Source: Vibrio sinensis
Lineage (GTDB): Bacteria; Pseudomonadota; Gammaproteobacteria; Enterobacterales; Vibrionaceae
Assembly: GCF_003605645.1 (NCBI RefSeq)
Contig: NZ_QVMU01000014.1
Location: 1-64,000, forward strand
Direction of reading: 5' to 3'
DNA length: 64,000 nucleotides
The notes below the pieces were generated by a model, which was not told the origin of the DNA, ran no database searches, and worked only from the letters and a program-made list of their open reading frames with translations. A program made the translations under genes and the position numbers. Positions 55,257-64,000 of the stretch are shown here, one piece after another; within the stretch, counting starts at the first letter, position 1, and every line of letters starts with the position of its first letter.

Positions 55257-56423
55257 CTAATCACTACCAAATAAATCACGGGTGTAAACTTTGCTTTCTA
55301 CGTCTACCAATTGTTCAACCATTCTATTACTCACAATAACGTCACTCATTGCTTTGAAGCTCTCTAAATCATTCACTACTTCTGAATGAAAGAAAGTGGG
55401 TTCTTCTAATAGCGGTTCATAAACGATGACTTGAATCCCTTTCGCCTTAATCCTTTTCATTATTCCTTGAATGCTTGATGCGCGAAAATTATCCGAGCCC
55501 GCTTTCATGATGAGTCGATAAATCCCAACGGTCTTAGGCTTTTTACTGACAATTGACTCTGCGACAAAATCTTTACGGGTTGTGTTGGCGTCAACGATGG
55601 CTTGAATCATGTTGTTGGGCACATCTTGATAGTTAGCAAGCAGCTGCTTTGTATCTTTAGGTAAGCAATAGCCCCCATAACCAAAAGACGGGTTGTTGTA
55701 GTGGTTACCAATACGTGGGTCTAACCCTACCCCTTGTATAATCTGACGGGCATCTAAATGATGACTTTCCGCATAAGAATCTAGTTCATTAAAATAAGCG
55801 ACTCGCATGGCTAAATAGGTATTTGAAAATAATTTAACCGCTTCGGCTTCAGTCGAATTGGTAAACAATACCGAAATATCTTCCTTTTCTGCTCCGTCAC
55901 ATAAGAGTTGAGCAAATGCCTGACCGCGTGTACCTACGTCACCGACAATAACTCGAGATGGATATAAGTTGTCGTAAAGCGCTTTACCCTCGCGCAAAAA
56001 CTCAGGCGAGAAAATGACGTTATTAAATGCCTGTTGGTGTTTCACTTTTTCTGTATAGCCAACGGGAACCGTAGATTTAATTACCACGGTAGCCTCTGGG
56101 TTATAGCGCTTTACATCTTGAATCACAGATTCAACGGTTGAGGTATCAAAGAAGTTAGTTACCGGATCGTAGTTTGTCGGCGTAGCAATAATGACATATG
56201 ATGCCCCATCATAAGCTAATTGCTTATCGACAGTTGCCGTCAGATTTAGCTCTCTATTTTCAAGAAACTCTTCAATCTCAACGTCTGAAATCGGTGATTT
56301 CCTCTGATTAATCTTATCGACTTTCTCTTGTTCTATATCTAAAGCGTAAACTTCATTATTCTGCGCTAGAAGGATAGCATTAGATAGACCTACATATCCT
56401 GTTCCGACAACTGTGATTTTCAC
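55257..56423 (-). CDS. ugd: UDP-glucose 6-dehydrogenase
   Basis: 388 residues. Oxidises UDP-glucose to UDP-glucuronate with NAD+. Rossmann start [17 protein letters not shown], active-site Cys in [13 protein letters not shown], and the C-terminal UGD signature [20 protein letters not shown]. The length matches Ugd. Its presence implies the polymer contains glucuronate or a sugar derived from it, giving it an acidic character. Confidence 0.95.
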   Translation of the reverse strand: MKITVVGTGYVGLSNAILLAQNNEVYALDIEQEKVDKINQRKSPISDVEIEEFLENRELNLTATVDKQLAYDGASYVIIATPTNYDPVTNFFDTSTVESVIQDVKRYNPEATVVIKSTVPVGYTEKVKHQQAFNNVIFSPEFLREGKALYDNLYPSRVIVGDVGTRGQAFAQLLCDGAEKEDISVLFTNSTEAEAVKLFSNTYLAMRVAYFNELDSYAESHHLDARQIIQGVGLDPRIGNHYNNPSFGYGGYCLPKDTKQLLANYQDVPNNMIQAIVDANTTRKDFVAESIVSKKPKTVGIYRLIMKAGSDNFRASSIQGIMKRIKAKGIQVIVYEPLLEEPTFFHSEVVNDLESFKAMSDVIVSNRMVEQLVDVESKVYTRDLFGSD

Positions 56424-56464
56424 ATTAAACTCCGTTAATTATAGGTAACCGATCATGATAAAAA

Positions 56465-57397
56465 TCACGCGCGATATTTTTCATCTGTCAAAGATTCCTT
56501 GCGAGAAATTATTTTCACCAAAAGTTCTTTAGGGTTCTTTAAGTAAAAACTCGTTCTTTTGGGAAGCATCGTAATATGCCCATTCAATAATGTATTGAAT
56601 ATGTGTTTATAATCTTCTAGCGTTAAAATTTTTCTATACAGTTTTATTAACTTGTAAACGGAGTTTGTTTCCGTTTTTATGTTATTTTTTGCAATGTATT
56701 CCAAGCGTCTTTTCTCAACATTAAATCGAGCTTGAGTTACTTCCGGATTAAAGTTAACGGTTAATGTGCCTTTACCCCTAGTGACGCAATAGATACTTTG
56801 CTTGCTAACCTTGATTGATTTTGCACTATGACCAGATACCATCGAAAACATCACATCGTTAGAGGCAATAACAGAGTCAAAATACAATCCATGCTGCTTA
56901 ATGAAATGGGTTGAAAAAACCTTACTCCAAGGAACTAAGAAGTGATAACGTAATTCTTCATCACCAAGTGCAATATGTTGATTCACCAAATTTTCATATA
57001 GGTGATGGCGATCTGATGCCTCTCCTGTAATATCACATTGGCTTTTCGGTGAAAAATAGGTGATATCATCAAATGAAATCATGTCATCCAAAATATAGAA
57101 TGCATTTTCTATGAAAAAATCATCGGCATCAGCAAACAAGGTGTATTCTGAGTCCATATATTTCAATGCAATATTTCTCGCCGCGCCAGCACCTTTGTTT
57201 CCAGAGTCATTATTAAAGAACCGAATAGCGAGCCCACTGTACTTATCTATAAAACACTGTTCTTCCAATGGATTGCGGCTATTATCATCGACGATGAGAA
57301 CCTGTATATCCTCACGTTGCGGTATTGAAGCGAGTAAACGGTCTAAACCATTAGGGTTATTATAATGTGGAACCACCACGCTATATTTATAATTCAC
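56465..57397 (-). CDS. glycosyltransferase family 2
   Basis: 310 residues: YSVVVPHYNNPNGLDRLL, VLIVDDNSRNP and LFADADDFF with the DxD element. A long C-terminal part (200-310) is basic and helical. It lies directly downstream of wzc and upstream of ugd. Confidence 0.87.
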   Translation of the reverse strand: MNYKYSVVVPHYNNPNGLDRLLASIPQREDIQVLIVDDNSRNPLEEQCFIDKYSGLAIRFFNNDSGNKGAGAARNIALKYMDSEYTLFADADDFFIENAFYILDDMISFDDITYFSPKSQCDITGEASDRHHLYENLVNQHIALGDEELRYHFLVPWSKVFSTHFIKQHGLYFDSVIASNDVMFSMVSGHSAKSIKVSKQSIYCVTRGKGTLTVNFNPEVTQARFNVEKRRLEYIAKNNIKTETNSVYKLIKLYRKILTLEDYKHIFNTLLNGHITMLPKRTSFYLKNPKELLVKIISRKESLTDEKYRA

Positions 57398-57415
57398 TTT
57401 ATTTGCTCACCATGA

Positions 57416-59635
57416 TTAAGATACATTGGCACTTTCTTGCTTATGATCAGACTCATAGACATAGTCACCATAAACATATTCATGCTTGCTGCTTTTTTCT
57501 CTTATTTGATTTAGCAATATTCCATCCAATCTGACATCGTGAGAAATAAAGCGTGAGATGGTGTTTTTCAACGTCGCTAAACGTGTGCTCGATGCTTTAA
57601 CAACGATAAGCACCTTACCCGTCAATTTACTAATGATCATTGTATCGCTGACAACCAACGCGGGTGGTGTATCAATAATGATCCTGTCAAATCGCTCTTC
57701 AAACTTGGCAAGCAAATGAGCGAAACCCTCTGAGCTTAATAGCTCTTGTGGATTAGGTGTCGGCATTCCCGAGGGAACCACGAACAACCCTGATTTTTCA
57801 TCTTTGAAAATACACTCTTCAATACTGGTATTCATGACAAGGTGATTAGTTAACCCAGGCTTAAAACGTTTGTGTCCAAACCTCTCAGCGATAGTCGGCT
57901 TCCTAAGATCACAGTCAATGAGCAGAACACGCTCCATTTTCGAAAACGCTAGGGCGAGATTTATCGCACATGTTGTTTTCCCCTCCCCAGGCAACGAAGA
58001 AGAAACAGCAAATAACTTTGAATCATTGTTCGATAGTGATAAAGCGGTGCGAGCTGAACGAATCGACTCATTGAAAGCCACAAATTTATCATTATGAAAA
58101 ATTTCACTATCAAGATTCTTCTTGCCCTTAGGTTTCTTGACCTTAGGGATACCACCAATAGGGATTAGACCTAACTTCTCTTCACAGTGCTTAACGGATG
58201 TTAAGGTGTTATTCAAAGCATCATTAAGTAAAACGACCGAAAGAGCTGTTAAAAACGCAGCCATAAAACCAATCACAACAATAAGGCGTTTATTCGGTTT
58301 ACTCGGATACTGGGGCGCGATGGCAACATCGGTAAAACGTGCATTTCGAGATTCGAAATCGCTGGTCGCCGTTGTCTCTTTTTGACGATTCAAAAAGACA
58401 TTCAATATATTTCGGTTTGTTTCTTCTTCTCGAACTAAAGCTTCATACTGACGTTTTTTAACCGTTAACTGCTGGAATTCACTTTTCTTCTTTTCAAGCT
58501 CTTTCGCAATTAAGCTCTCTTGCACACGAACTGCTTGCAGCTCTTTACCGATCCCAAGCACAAGTTGGTTTAGTAATTGCCTTAACTGCTGATCGATATT
58601 TGCTCGCTTCGCTGTTATCGACTGCATGCGTTCATGCTTAGGGCCGTATACTTTTGATAGCTCTGTAAGATCCTTGTTTGCTTCAGCGAGTAAACTGCGC
58701 AAATTGATCACTTGAGGGTGCTTAGATATTTCAGAAATCGTTGATACATCACCTGGTGATACTCGTTTACTCGTACGTAAAGTACTGTAAGCCGATTCAA
58801 GTTCGATGCGTCGGTCTGTAACGCTGCTTAAGCGCAAAATTAGGTCATTGATAACCGTACTGGCTTGTACATCAATGCCACTGTCATCAACCAATTTTTC
58901 TCGTGCTAAGAACTCCAATAAAGCGAATTCAGATTTTTGGAGCTGCTCTTGCAACTCACCCATACGGCCAGATATCCACTTTGATGCTTGCTCTGTCGTC
59001 AGCAACCTCGCTTCTAAACCTTCATTGATGTAGGCCTCTCCAACGGCATTAGCAATATCAGCGGCCAGTTGAGCGTTTTCTGATTCAAACGAAATACGAA
59101 CTAACTGAGTTTTACGAATCGGATTGATCGATAAACGGCTCCGAAAATGGCCTAACACTGAATGTCGAACTTTTTGATCGAGTGCCTCTTGTGAAACAGG
59201 CTCCGCGGGATTTTCAGAACTAAATATAGGTAATGAGTAAATCGTCTCTTTAATCTGTGCTGTCAGCGATTGCTCCTTGGCCAAATCGCGATTGAATTCT
59301 GGGTTTTGGCGCAAATTCAATTGACTGATCACACGTTCGGCAATGCTACGTGACTTCAAAATTTCAAATTGAGTTAAATAATATTCCTGTTGGCTGGAAT
59401 CAATGCCAACGACTTCTTCAATTGAAATCGCATTGGTGCTTTTCGACTCAATCAGTAACGTTGCCGTTGCGATATAGGTCGGCTTAATAGAGAGCACGAA
59501 CAAAATCACAATCGTGGTGACTAGTGTGGTAAAAAGTGCAATTTTTAGCCAATTTCTTTTCAAGAGAACAATATATTTTCCTACGTCTATTGATTCACTT
59601 TCTGTTTGGCTCTGTTCTTTGCTTAATAACTTCAT
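57416..59635 (-). CDS. polysaccharide co-polymerase and tyrosine autokinase, Wzc-like
   Basis: 739 residues. Wzz chain-length domain with two helices (near 32-52 and 448-468) and a long periplasmic coiled-coil, then a cytoplasmic BY-kinase. Walker A SSLPGEGKTTCAINL, A-prime VLLIDCDLRKP and B IIIDTPPAL. The C terminus has a tyrosine cluster (YVYGDYVYESD), the autophosphorylation target that the Wzb-like phosphatase would reverse. It controls polymer length and export across the envelope. Confidence 0.93.
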   Translation of the reverse strand: MKLLSKEQSQTESESIDVGKYIVLLKRNWLKIALFTTLVTTIVILFVLSIKPTYIATATLLIESKSTNAISIEEVVGIDSSQQEYYLTQFEILKSRSIAERVISQLNLRQNPEFNRDLAKEQSLTAQIKETIYSLPIFSSENPAEPVSQEALDQKVRHSVLGHFRSRLSINPIRKTQLVRISFESENAQLAADIANAVGEAYINEGLEARLLTTEQASKWISGRMGELQEQLQKSEFALLEFLAREKLVDDSGIDVQASTVINDLILRLSSVTDRRIELESAYSTLRTSKRVSPGDVSTISEISKHPQVINLRSLLAEANKDLTELSKVYGPKHERMQSITAKRANIDQQLRQLLNQLVLGIGKELQAVRVQESLIAKELEKKKSEFQQLTVKKRQYEALVREEETNRNILNVFLNRQKETTATSDFESRNARFTDVAIAPQYPSKPNKRLIVVIGFMAAFLTALSVVLLNDALNNTLTSVKHCEEKLGLIPIGGIPKVKKPKGKKNLDSEIFHNDKFVAFNESIRSARTALSLSNNDSKLFAVSSSLPGEGKTTCAINLALAFSKMERVLLIDCDLRKPTIAERFGHKRFKPGLTNHLVMNTSIEECIFKDEKSGLFVVPSGMPTPNPQELLSSEGFAHLLAKFEERFDRIIIDTPPALVVSDTMIISKLTGKVLIVVKASSTRLATLKNTISRFISHDVRLDGILLNQIREKSSKHEYVYGDYVYESDHKQESANVS

Positions 59636-59682
59636 GCTTTCCCTAACGATCCAAAAGACCTACTCATCAACATTGACACTAT

Positions 59683-60276
59683 TTACCAGAATGAAGCCAC
59701 GACATGAATCGTGTCTCCTGGTTTAATAACCTGATATAACTCAGCCTCTATTTCTGTGTTTTTTTCGAATTCTTTGGCCAGTTGGTTCGAATTTAAATTC
59801 TTATATTGTTCTGTCTCACTAGATTTAGTTCGATACGCTTTAGCACTGCGACGATATTTACTCATCACCCCACCCGCCAACGAAATCGCTTTTTGTACCG
59901 TTAAACCTGGTTCATACTCATATCCACCAGGACGATTTACTAGGCCATTAATGTAAACATTTCGGTACTTAACAATCGCGACATTCACTTTCGGATCAAT
60001 AAGATAATCACCTCTCAATCCGGAGGAAATATAGTCCTGAACTTGGCCTAGGGACTTTCCGCCAATTTTTATCTCTCCAAGATATGGGTAATCGATTACT
60101 TCACGGTTATCTATTTTTTGTTCCGATATAGTTAAGCTCTCCTCTCCATATACGACGATGCTAATCACATCTCCTGGACCTAGCTTATATAACTCACTCG
60201 CGCTTGCTTTAAATATCCCTAAAGAGACGAAGCTCAATATAAGTATGTTAATTAATCGACTGACCAATTTTTTCAC
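59683..60276 (-). CDS. short Wza-like polysaccharide export protein, no lipobox
   Basis: 197 residues: signal peptide (ILILSFVSLGIFKASA), Poly_export domain (YKLGPGDVISIVVYG) and one SLBB domain (VYINGLVNRPGGYEYEPG). E. coli Wza is nearly twice as long, a lipoprotein, and ends in an outer-membrane helix; here no Cys follows the signal peptide and no such helix is seen. It may be the periplasmic ring only, with the pore supplied by another protein. It is 16 bases from the initiating transferase gene. Confidence 0.85.
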   Translation of the reverse strand: MKKLVSRLINILILSFVSLGIFKASASELYKLGPGDVISIVVYGEESLTISEQKIDNREVIDYPYLGEIKIGGKSLGQVQDYISSGLRGDYLIDPKVNVAIVKYRNVYINGLVNRPGGYEYEPGLTVQKAISLAGGVMSKYRRSAKAYRTKSSETEQYKNLNSNQLAKEFEKNTEIEAELYQVIKPGDTIHVVASFW

Positions 60277-60291
60277 CCAACTTTGTCTTGG

Positions 60292-61710
60292 TTAATATGC
60301 GGTTTTACTAATGAAGCCTTTGAAAATGGTTAGGAATATAATTTTGATATCTAACCAAAGAGACCATTTACGAATATAGATAAGGTCGAATTCAATTCGC
60401 TTTTCCATTTTCTCTAACGTGTCTGTTTCACCTCGGTAGCCATTAATTTGAGCCCAACCTGTAATGCCCGGTTTCACTTTGTGGCGAAGCATGTATTTAT
60501 CAACGATCTTTCGATATTCTTCATTGTGAGAAACTGCATGGGGGCGAGGGCCGACGATGGACATCCTCCCCTGAAGTACATTAATGAATTGGGGTAACTC
60601 ATCTAACGATGTACGACGAATAAAAGCCCCAAAGCGCGTTACTCTAGGATCGCCTTTGGTAGCCTGTTTAACGACAGCTCCGTTATCCATTGCCCTCATA
60701 GAACGAAACTTCCAGACTCTTATTTGTTTTCCATCGATGCCATAACGATTTTGTTTGAAGATAATAGGGCCTGGGGAAGAAGCCTTTACCCCAATAGCAA
60801 CAGCCAATAACACTGGGCTTATCATTAGTAAAATCAACGACGAAACAACAATATCTTCCAAGCGCTTAATGAAAGTAGACATGCCATAAAATGGCGTATC
60901 GTGGATGCTAAGCGTCGGAATAGAGCCAACATTGCGCCAACGCGATTGAATCAAGTCATATGTAAAGAAATCCGGAACAATGTAGACTCGAGCAGTACTG
61001 TCAGAGAAATAATTAATCACGTCCTTAATGCGTCGAGAGGCTTTCATTGGCAGAGCGACATATACATGACGAAAATTTCGTTCTTTCGCCATTTCTAATG
61101 CATCATTAATTGACCCACATAAAGGAAAAGATAAATCATCCGGTAATCGTTCAGGAGAGCGGTCATCAAAAATACCAATAAGCTTAATACCATGTTGACG
61201 GCTACTTTCGATCTCTTTAGCTAACGCAATGCCAGCCGAGGTTGCTCCAATAATTATGCTCTTTTGCTCGTATGAATCAGCCTTAACTATCGATTTATAC
61301 TTAGTAATTGAATAGCGGTAAAGCCCCAGCAAAATTGGTGTTGCTACAAACCATGACGTTATCGCTATACGTGAAAAATTCTGGGTAATTTTCAAACCGA
61401 AAGCAACGATCAAAAGTAAGGCGATAGTAAAAACCCAAGATAAAACAATAGGGCCAATAACATAACGAATAGAATACAGAGAGGGAGAGTTATAGACACC
61501 CAGTAACTCAGCCATAACACTAAAGCACACGATAGCAATCGTCGTCGCTAGAATATAATGTATATTTACATGGCCAACATACAGAGCCGACACAGCAAAA
61601 ATCATCAATGCGATGATTAATGCATCGACTACTCTGTAAGCTAAAATATGCTCTTCACCATGACTCTTAATGACGCCCACGTCTCTCATAACTGAGTATT
61701 CCTTGCTCAT
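60292..61710 (-). CDS. undecaprenyl-phosphate sugar phosphotransferase, WcaJ/CpsA-like
   Basis: 472 residues. Starts the repeat unit by transferring a sugar-1-phosphate (glucose in WcaJ) to undecaprenyl phosphate. Four N-terminal helices, a Rossmann-like CoA-binding-type central domain (IIIGATSAGIALAKE), a fifth helix and the catalytic bacterial sugar transferase domain (VWKFRSMRA, RRTSLDELPQFINVL, VGPRPHA, HKVKPGITGWAQINGYRGET). It is the first gene of the locus. ATG 61689, with AAGGA upstream, is an alternative start. Confidence 0.93.
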   Translation of the reverse strand: MSKEYSVMRDVGVIKSHGEEHILAYRVVDALIIALMIFAVSALYVGHVNIHYILATTIAIVCFSVMAELLGVYNSPSLYSIRYVIGPIVLSWVFTIALLLIVAFGLKITQNFSRIAITSWFVATPILLGLYRYSITKYKSIVKADSYEQKSIIIGATSAGIALAKEIESSRQHGIKLIGIFDDRSPERLPDDLSFPLCGSINDALEMAKERNFRHVYVALPMKASRRIKDVINYFSDSTARVYIVPDFFTYDLIQSRWRNVGSIPTLSIHDTPFYGMSTFIKRLEDIVVSSLILLMISPVLLAVAIGVKASSPGPIIFKQNRYGIDGKQIRVWKFRSMRAMDNGAVVKQATKGDPRVTRFGAFIRRTSLDELPQFINVLQGRMSIVGPRPHAVSHNEEYRKIVDKYMLRHKVKPGITGWAQINGYRGETDTLEKMEKRIEFDLIYIRKWSLWLDIKIIFLTIFKGFISKTAY

Positions 61711-62341
61711 TCATTAAATACGTAGGCAGCAGACACATCTAGTTTGAATGCAATCGCCATCAGAATTTAATCTAACTTTACAAATTCGAGGACATATTCT
61801 GAGTTTTTTTGAATTAAAAACAAATGACAATAATAACCTTATTAATCATTATCCAACTTTTAAGATTGCAAGATTTCCAATTACTGAGAATGCGACAATT
61901 AAATCAATAATATTATCTATTAGTAAGTTTTATCTCATTATTAATAACTAGTTTTAAATGCATTAAATCATATAAACCTAGCACTTTGTAACCATATATT
62001 TTTTACTTGATAATTAATTTTAATCAAATAACTTCTTATAGATATTTTAATAAAATATGACTTGTTACATATTCAATATTTTCATGCCTTACCTAGAGAG
62101 AAGTTAGTTTTTTACTCTCACAATGGAAAAGTGCAGAATTCCGAGTTTCATCCCTGAGGTAATTTGGGAGAATCATCCTGTATGATTTTTATTCTATTTC
62201 AATATCGTTTAGCACAAGAGTGTATCCGTTACCAAAGAGAGGTATAGGGTATAAGTATAGATACAAAAAAGCCCCTCAAAAATGAGGGGCAAAATTTACC
62301 ATCGCTTATAGTTATGCTTATTTAACTTGTACTTAGCTTTC
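61711..62341. other. AT-rich control region of the polysaccharide locus
   Basis: About 630 bases between the initiating transferase gene and pstB. It contains the pstB terminator and no credible gene. The 61.75-62.1 kb part is very AT-rich, as expected for a promoter controlled by H-NS and VpsT/VpsR-type regulators. No JUMPstart element was found. Confidence 0.5.
62264..62292 (-). terminator. pst operon terminator
   Basis: Stem GCCCCTCA / TGAGGGGC with loop AAAA, flanked by an A run which becomes a U run on the minus strand. It lies 50 bases past pstB. Confidence 0.88.
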
Positions 62342-63091
62342 TTAGCCAAAATCACCATTAACGTAACCTTTAGTGCGATCATCTTTTGGTGTGCTAAAAA
62401 TTGCCTGTGTATCATCATGCTCAACCAACTCCCCCATTAGGAAGAATGCAGTTCGATCTGAGATACGTCTCGCTTGCTGCATGGAGTGCGTCACGATCAC
62501 TATCGTATAATTCTTCTTGAGCTCTTCCATTAACTCCTCAATCTTATGAGTTGCGATAGGGTCAAGTGCCGATGTCGGTTCATCCATCAAAATCACATCC
62601 GGTTCCATTGCGATGGTTCTCGCAATACAAAGGCGCTGTTGTTGCCCGCCAGATAAGCCGAATGCGTGGGATTTAAGACGGTCTTTAACTTCATTCCATA
62701 GTGCTGCGCTGCGTAATGAACGCTCTACGACCTCATCGATGTGCTTTTTATCTTTGATTCCTTGAGCACGTAAGCCATAGGCGACATTTTCGTAAATACT
62801 CATTGGAAATGGGTTTGGCTTTTGGAAAACCATTCCAACTTTAATTCGTAGATCAGCGACATCAATATTTCCGTAAATGTCTTCGCCATCCATTGCCAAT
62901 TTACCAGTAATCTTAACACCCTCGATCAAATCGTTCATACGATTTAGACAGCGCAGTAACGTCGATTTACCACAACCAGATGGCCCAATCAGCGCTGTTA
63001 CTTGACGAACAGGGATAGGAAGGTTGATTGATTTTAACGCTTGGTTTTCACCATAGAATAGGTTCAGGTTTTCAATATTAAACTTGTTCAT
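62342..63091 (-). CDS. pstB: phosphate ABC transporter ATP-binding protein
   Basis: 249 residues from ATG 63091. Powers high-affinity phosphate import. Walker [10 protein letters not shown], signature LSGGQQQRL, Walker [14 protein letters not shown] and switch His in VTHSM. A start three codons earlier lacks room for a Shine-Dalgarno sequence. It follows pstA by 39 bases. phoU is not downstream, so this looks like the chromosome-II pst set of vibrios. Confidence 0.96.
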   Translation of the reverse strand: MNKFNIENLNLFYGENQALKSINLPIPVRQVTALIGPSGCGKSTLLRCLNRMNDLIEGVKITGKLAMDGEDIYGNIDVADLRIKVGMVFQKPNPFPMSIYENVAYGLRAQGIKDKKHIDEVVERSLRSAALWNEVKDRLKSHAFGLSGGQQQRLCIARTIAMEPDVILMDEPTSALDPIATHKIEELMEELKKNYTIVIVTHSMQQARRISDRTAFFLMGELVEHDDTQAIFSTPKDDRTKGYVNGDFG

Positions 63092-63130
63092 ACATGTCAT
63101 CTCTTAAATCTTCTAATTCGAGCCGTTTGA

Positions 63131-63994
63131 TTAGTAATTCGCAGTGCTAAATCGACTCGCGATAAGTTTGGTTATCGTATTGATAAGTAAGACAACAACA
63201 ATTAATACTGTCGCTGTACCATAAGCCTGATTCCATTCTTCAATGGTAAAAAGCTCTGTTGTCAGTTTATATAGGTGTACTGTCAGCGTTCGACCAGAGT
63301 CCATCAGTGAATCAGGTATACGTGCGACCATACCTGCGGTTAAAAATACAGGTGCTGATTCGCCGATGACACGACCAATACTCAAAATTACTGACGTAAT
63401 AATCCCCGGCATCGCGCTTGGCAATATCAAACGCCAAATTGTATATATCTTTGATGCGCCTAAACCGAATGAACCCTCTCGGTACGTTTGAGGCACTGCC
63501 ATCAATGCTTCTTCAGTAGTACGAATGATCACCGGAAGAATCAGGATACTCAGTGTTAAAGCACCTGAGAGTATTGAAAATCCAAGTCCAAGAACCCCAA
63601 CAAAGAAAGTCATACCAAAAAGACCAAAGATGATCGATGGAATACCCGCTAATGATTCTGTACAAAAACGGATGATTTTCACTAATTTACTACCAATTTT
63701 GGCATATTCAGTAAGATAAATGGCCGTCATAATGCCAAGAGGCGCAGCTATCGCAATAGAAGAAAGCACCATATAAAGTGTGGCTACAATCATTGGGAAG
63801 ATGCCTTGCTCATCCCCCGTTCGAGTGTAGTCATCCGTAATAAAGTTCCAATCAACATGCTGCAATCCATTCGATAGAATGTACCACATGATCCAGAATA
63901 AGAAGCCTACCGTTAAGGCCGCTGCGCCCCATATGAAGCCACTGAAAATAGCGTCTTTAAACTGGCGAGCTTGTTTTAATTTTGTTCGATCCAT
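63131..63994 (-). CDS. pstA: phosphate ABC transporter permease
   Basis: 287 residues, six helices; the transmembrane permease that pairs with PstC. EAA-type loop EALMAVPQTYREGSFGLGASKIYTI. The ATG lies six bases from the window edge, so the Shine-Dalgarno sequence is not visible; pstC is expected just beyond. Confidence 0.95.
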   Translation of the reverse strand: MDRTKLKQARQFKDAIFSGFIWGAAALTVGFLFWIMWYILSNGLQHVDWNFITDDYTRTGDEQGIFPMIVATLYMVLSSIAIAAPLGIMTAIYLTEYAKIGSKLVKIIRFCTESLAGIPSIIFGLFGMTFFVGVLGLGFSILSGALTLSILILPVIIRTTEEALMAVPQTYREGSFGLGASKIYTIWRLILPSAMPGIITSVILSIGRVIGESAPVFLTAGMVARIPDSLMDSGRTLTVHLYKLTTELFTIEEWNQAYGTATVLIVVVLLINTITKLIASRFSTANY

Positions 63995-64000
63995 AATAGT

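Noticed and set aside
61711..62341. JUMPstart/ops element for the polysaccharide locus
   Set aside because: No GGCGGTAGCGTG-like sequence on either strand.
1..64000. CRISPR array, tRNA or rRNA genes
   Set aside because: No regularly spaced repeats and no tRNA cloverleaf or rRNA segments noticed.

Overview
The window reads as part of the second chromosome of a Vibrio species, on gene content and style alone. Support comes from a cspA/norR group, a NadE gene with a divergent NadD-like partner, a gcv/glyA cluster under a cupin-type XRE regulator, a VpsT/CpsQ-like regulator, GlyGly-CTERM serine proteases, a ShyA-like M23 endopeptidase, a second pst phosphate uptake operon and Vibrio-type integron attC sequence. 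There are no rRNA or tRNA genes, no CRISPR array, and no integrase or transposase.

Layout. 0-16 kb: a PBP5-type carboxypeptidase, a fused ThrE exporter, cspA, yaeQ, a CHASE4-HAMP-PAS membrane sensor divergent from norR, redox proteins, a KefF/G-KefB/C pair, and MATE and EamA transporters. 16-26 kb: a Bcr/CflA exporter with a divergent LysR gene, a GAF-GGDEF-EAL protein, nadE and the NadD-like gene, the VpsT-like regulator and two tandem trypsin-like proteases. 25.9-33.1 kb: the glycine cleavage and one-carbon cluster (gcvT, XRE-cupin regulator, glyA, gcvH, gcvP), with unusually structured leaders and a likely shared operator. 33.2-36.9 kb: an accessory insert holding an Eco1/Ec86-like retron (effector, msr-msd, reverse transcriptase) and a GIY-YIG/zinc-ribbon gene. 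A Vibrio-type attC site separates them, and two inverted copies of a structured ~165-bp repeat bracket the insert. 37-46.5 kb: a DUF3360 transporter, an OMP barrel, the M23 peptidase, membrane proteins and a GGDEF protein overlapping a periplasmic protein gene. 46.5-61.7 kb: an exopolysaccharide/capsule locus on the minus strand, from the initiating transferase down to a Wzb-type phosphatase, interrupted by a porin gene on the plus strand. 62.3-64 kb: pstB and pstA.

How genes work together. GcvT, GcvH, GcvP and GlyA turn glycine into one-carbon units. A near-palindrome between the regulator and glyA recurs upstream of the DUF3360 transporter, suggesting one regulon. Two GT-N7-AC boxes and a GG-N10-GC element suggest that NorR drives the adjacent CHASE4 sensor in response to nitric oxide. 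The VpsT-like protein, two cyclic-di-GMP enzymes and the polysaccharide locus fit one biofilm circuit.

The most unusual region is the retron insert. The ncRNA can be read directly between effector and RT. The long RT reading frame runs back through the msd, so its first 29 codons are probably not translated. The reverse transcriptase stop codon lies in an attC-like core box, which suggests that the retron travelled as an integron cassette.
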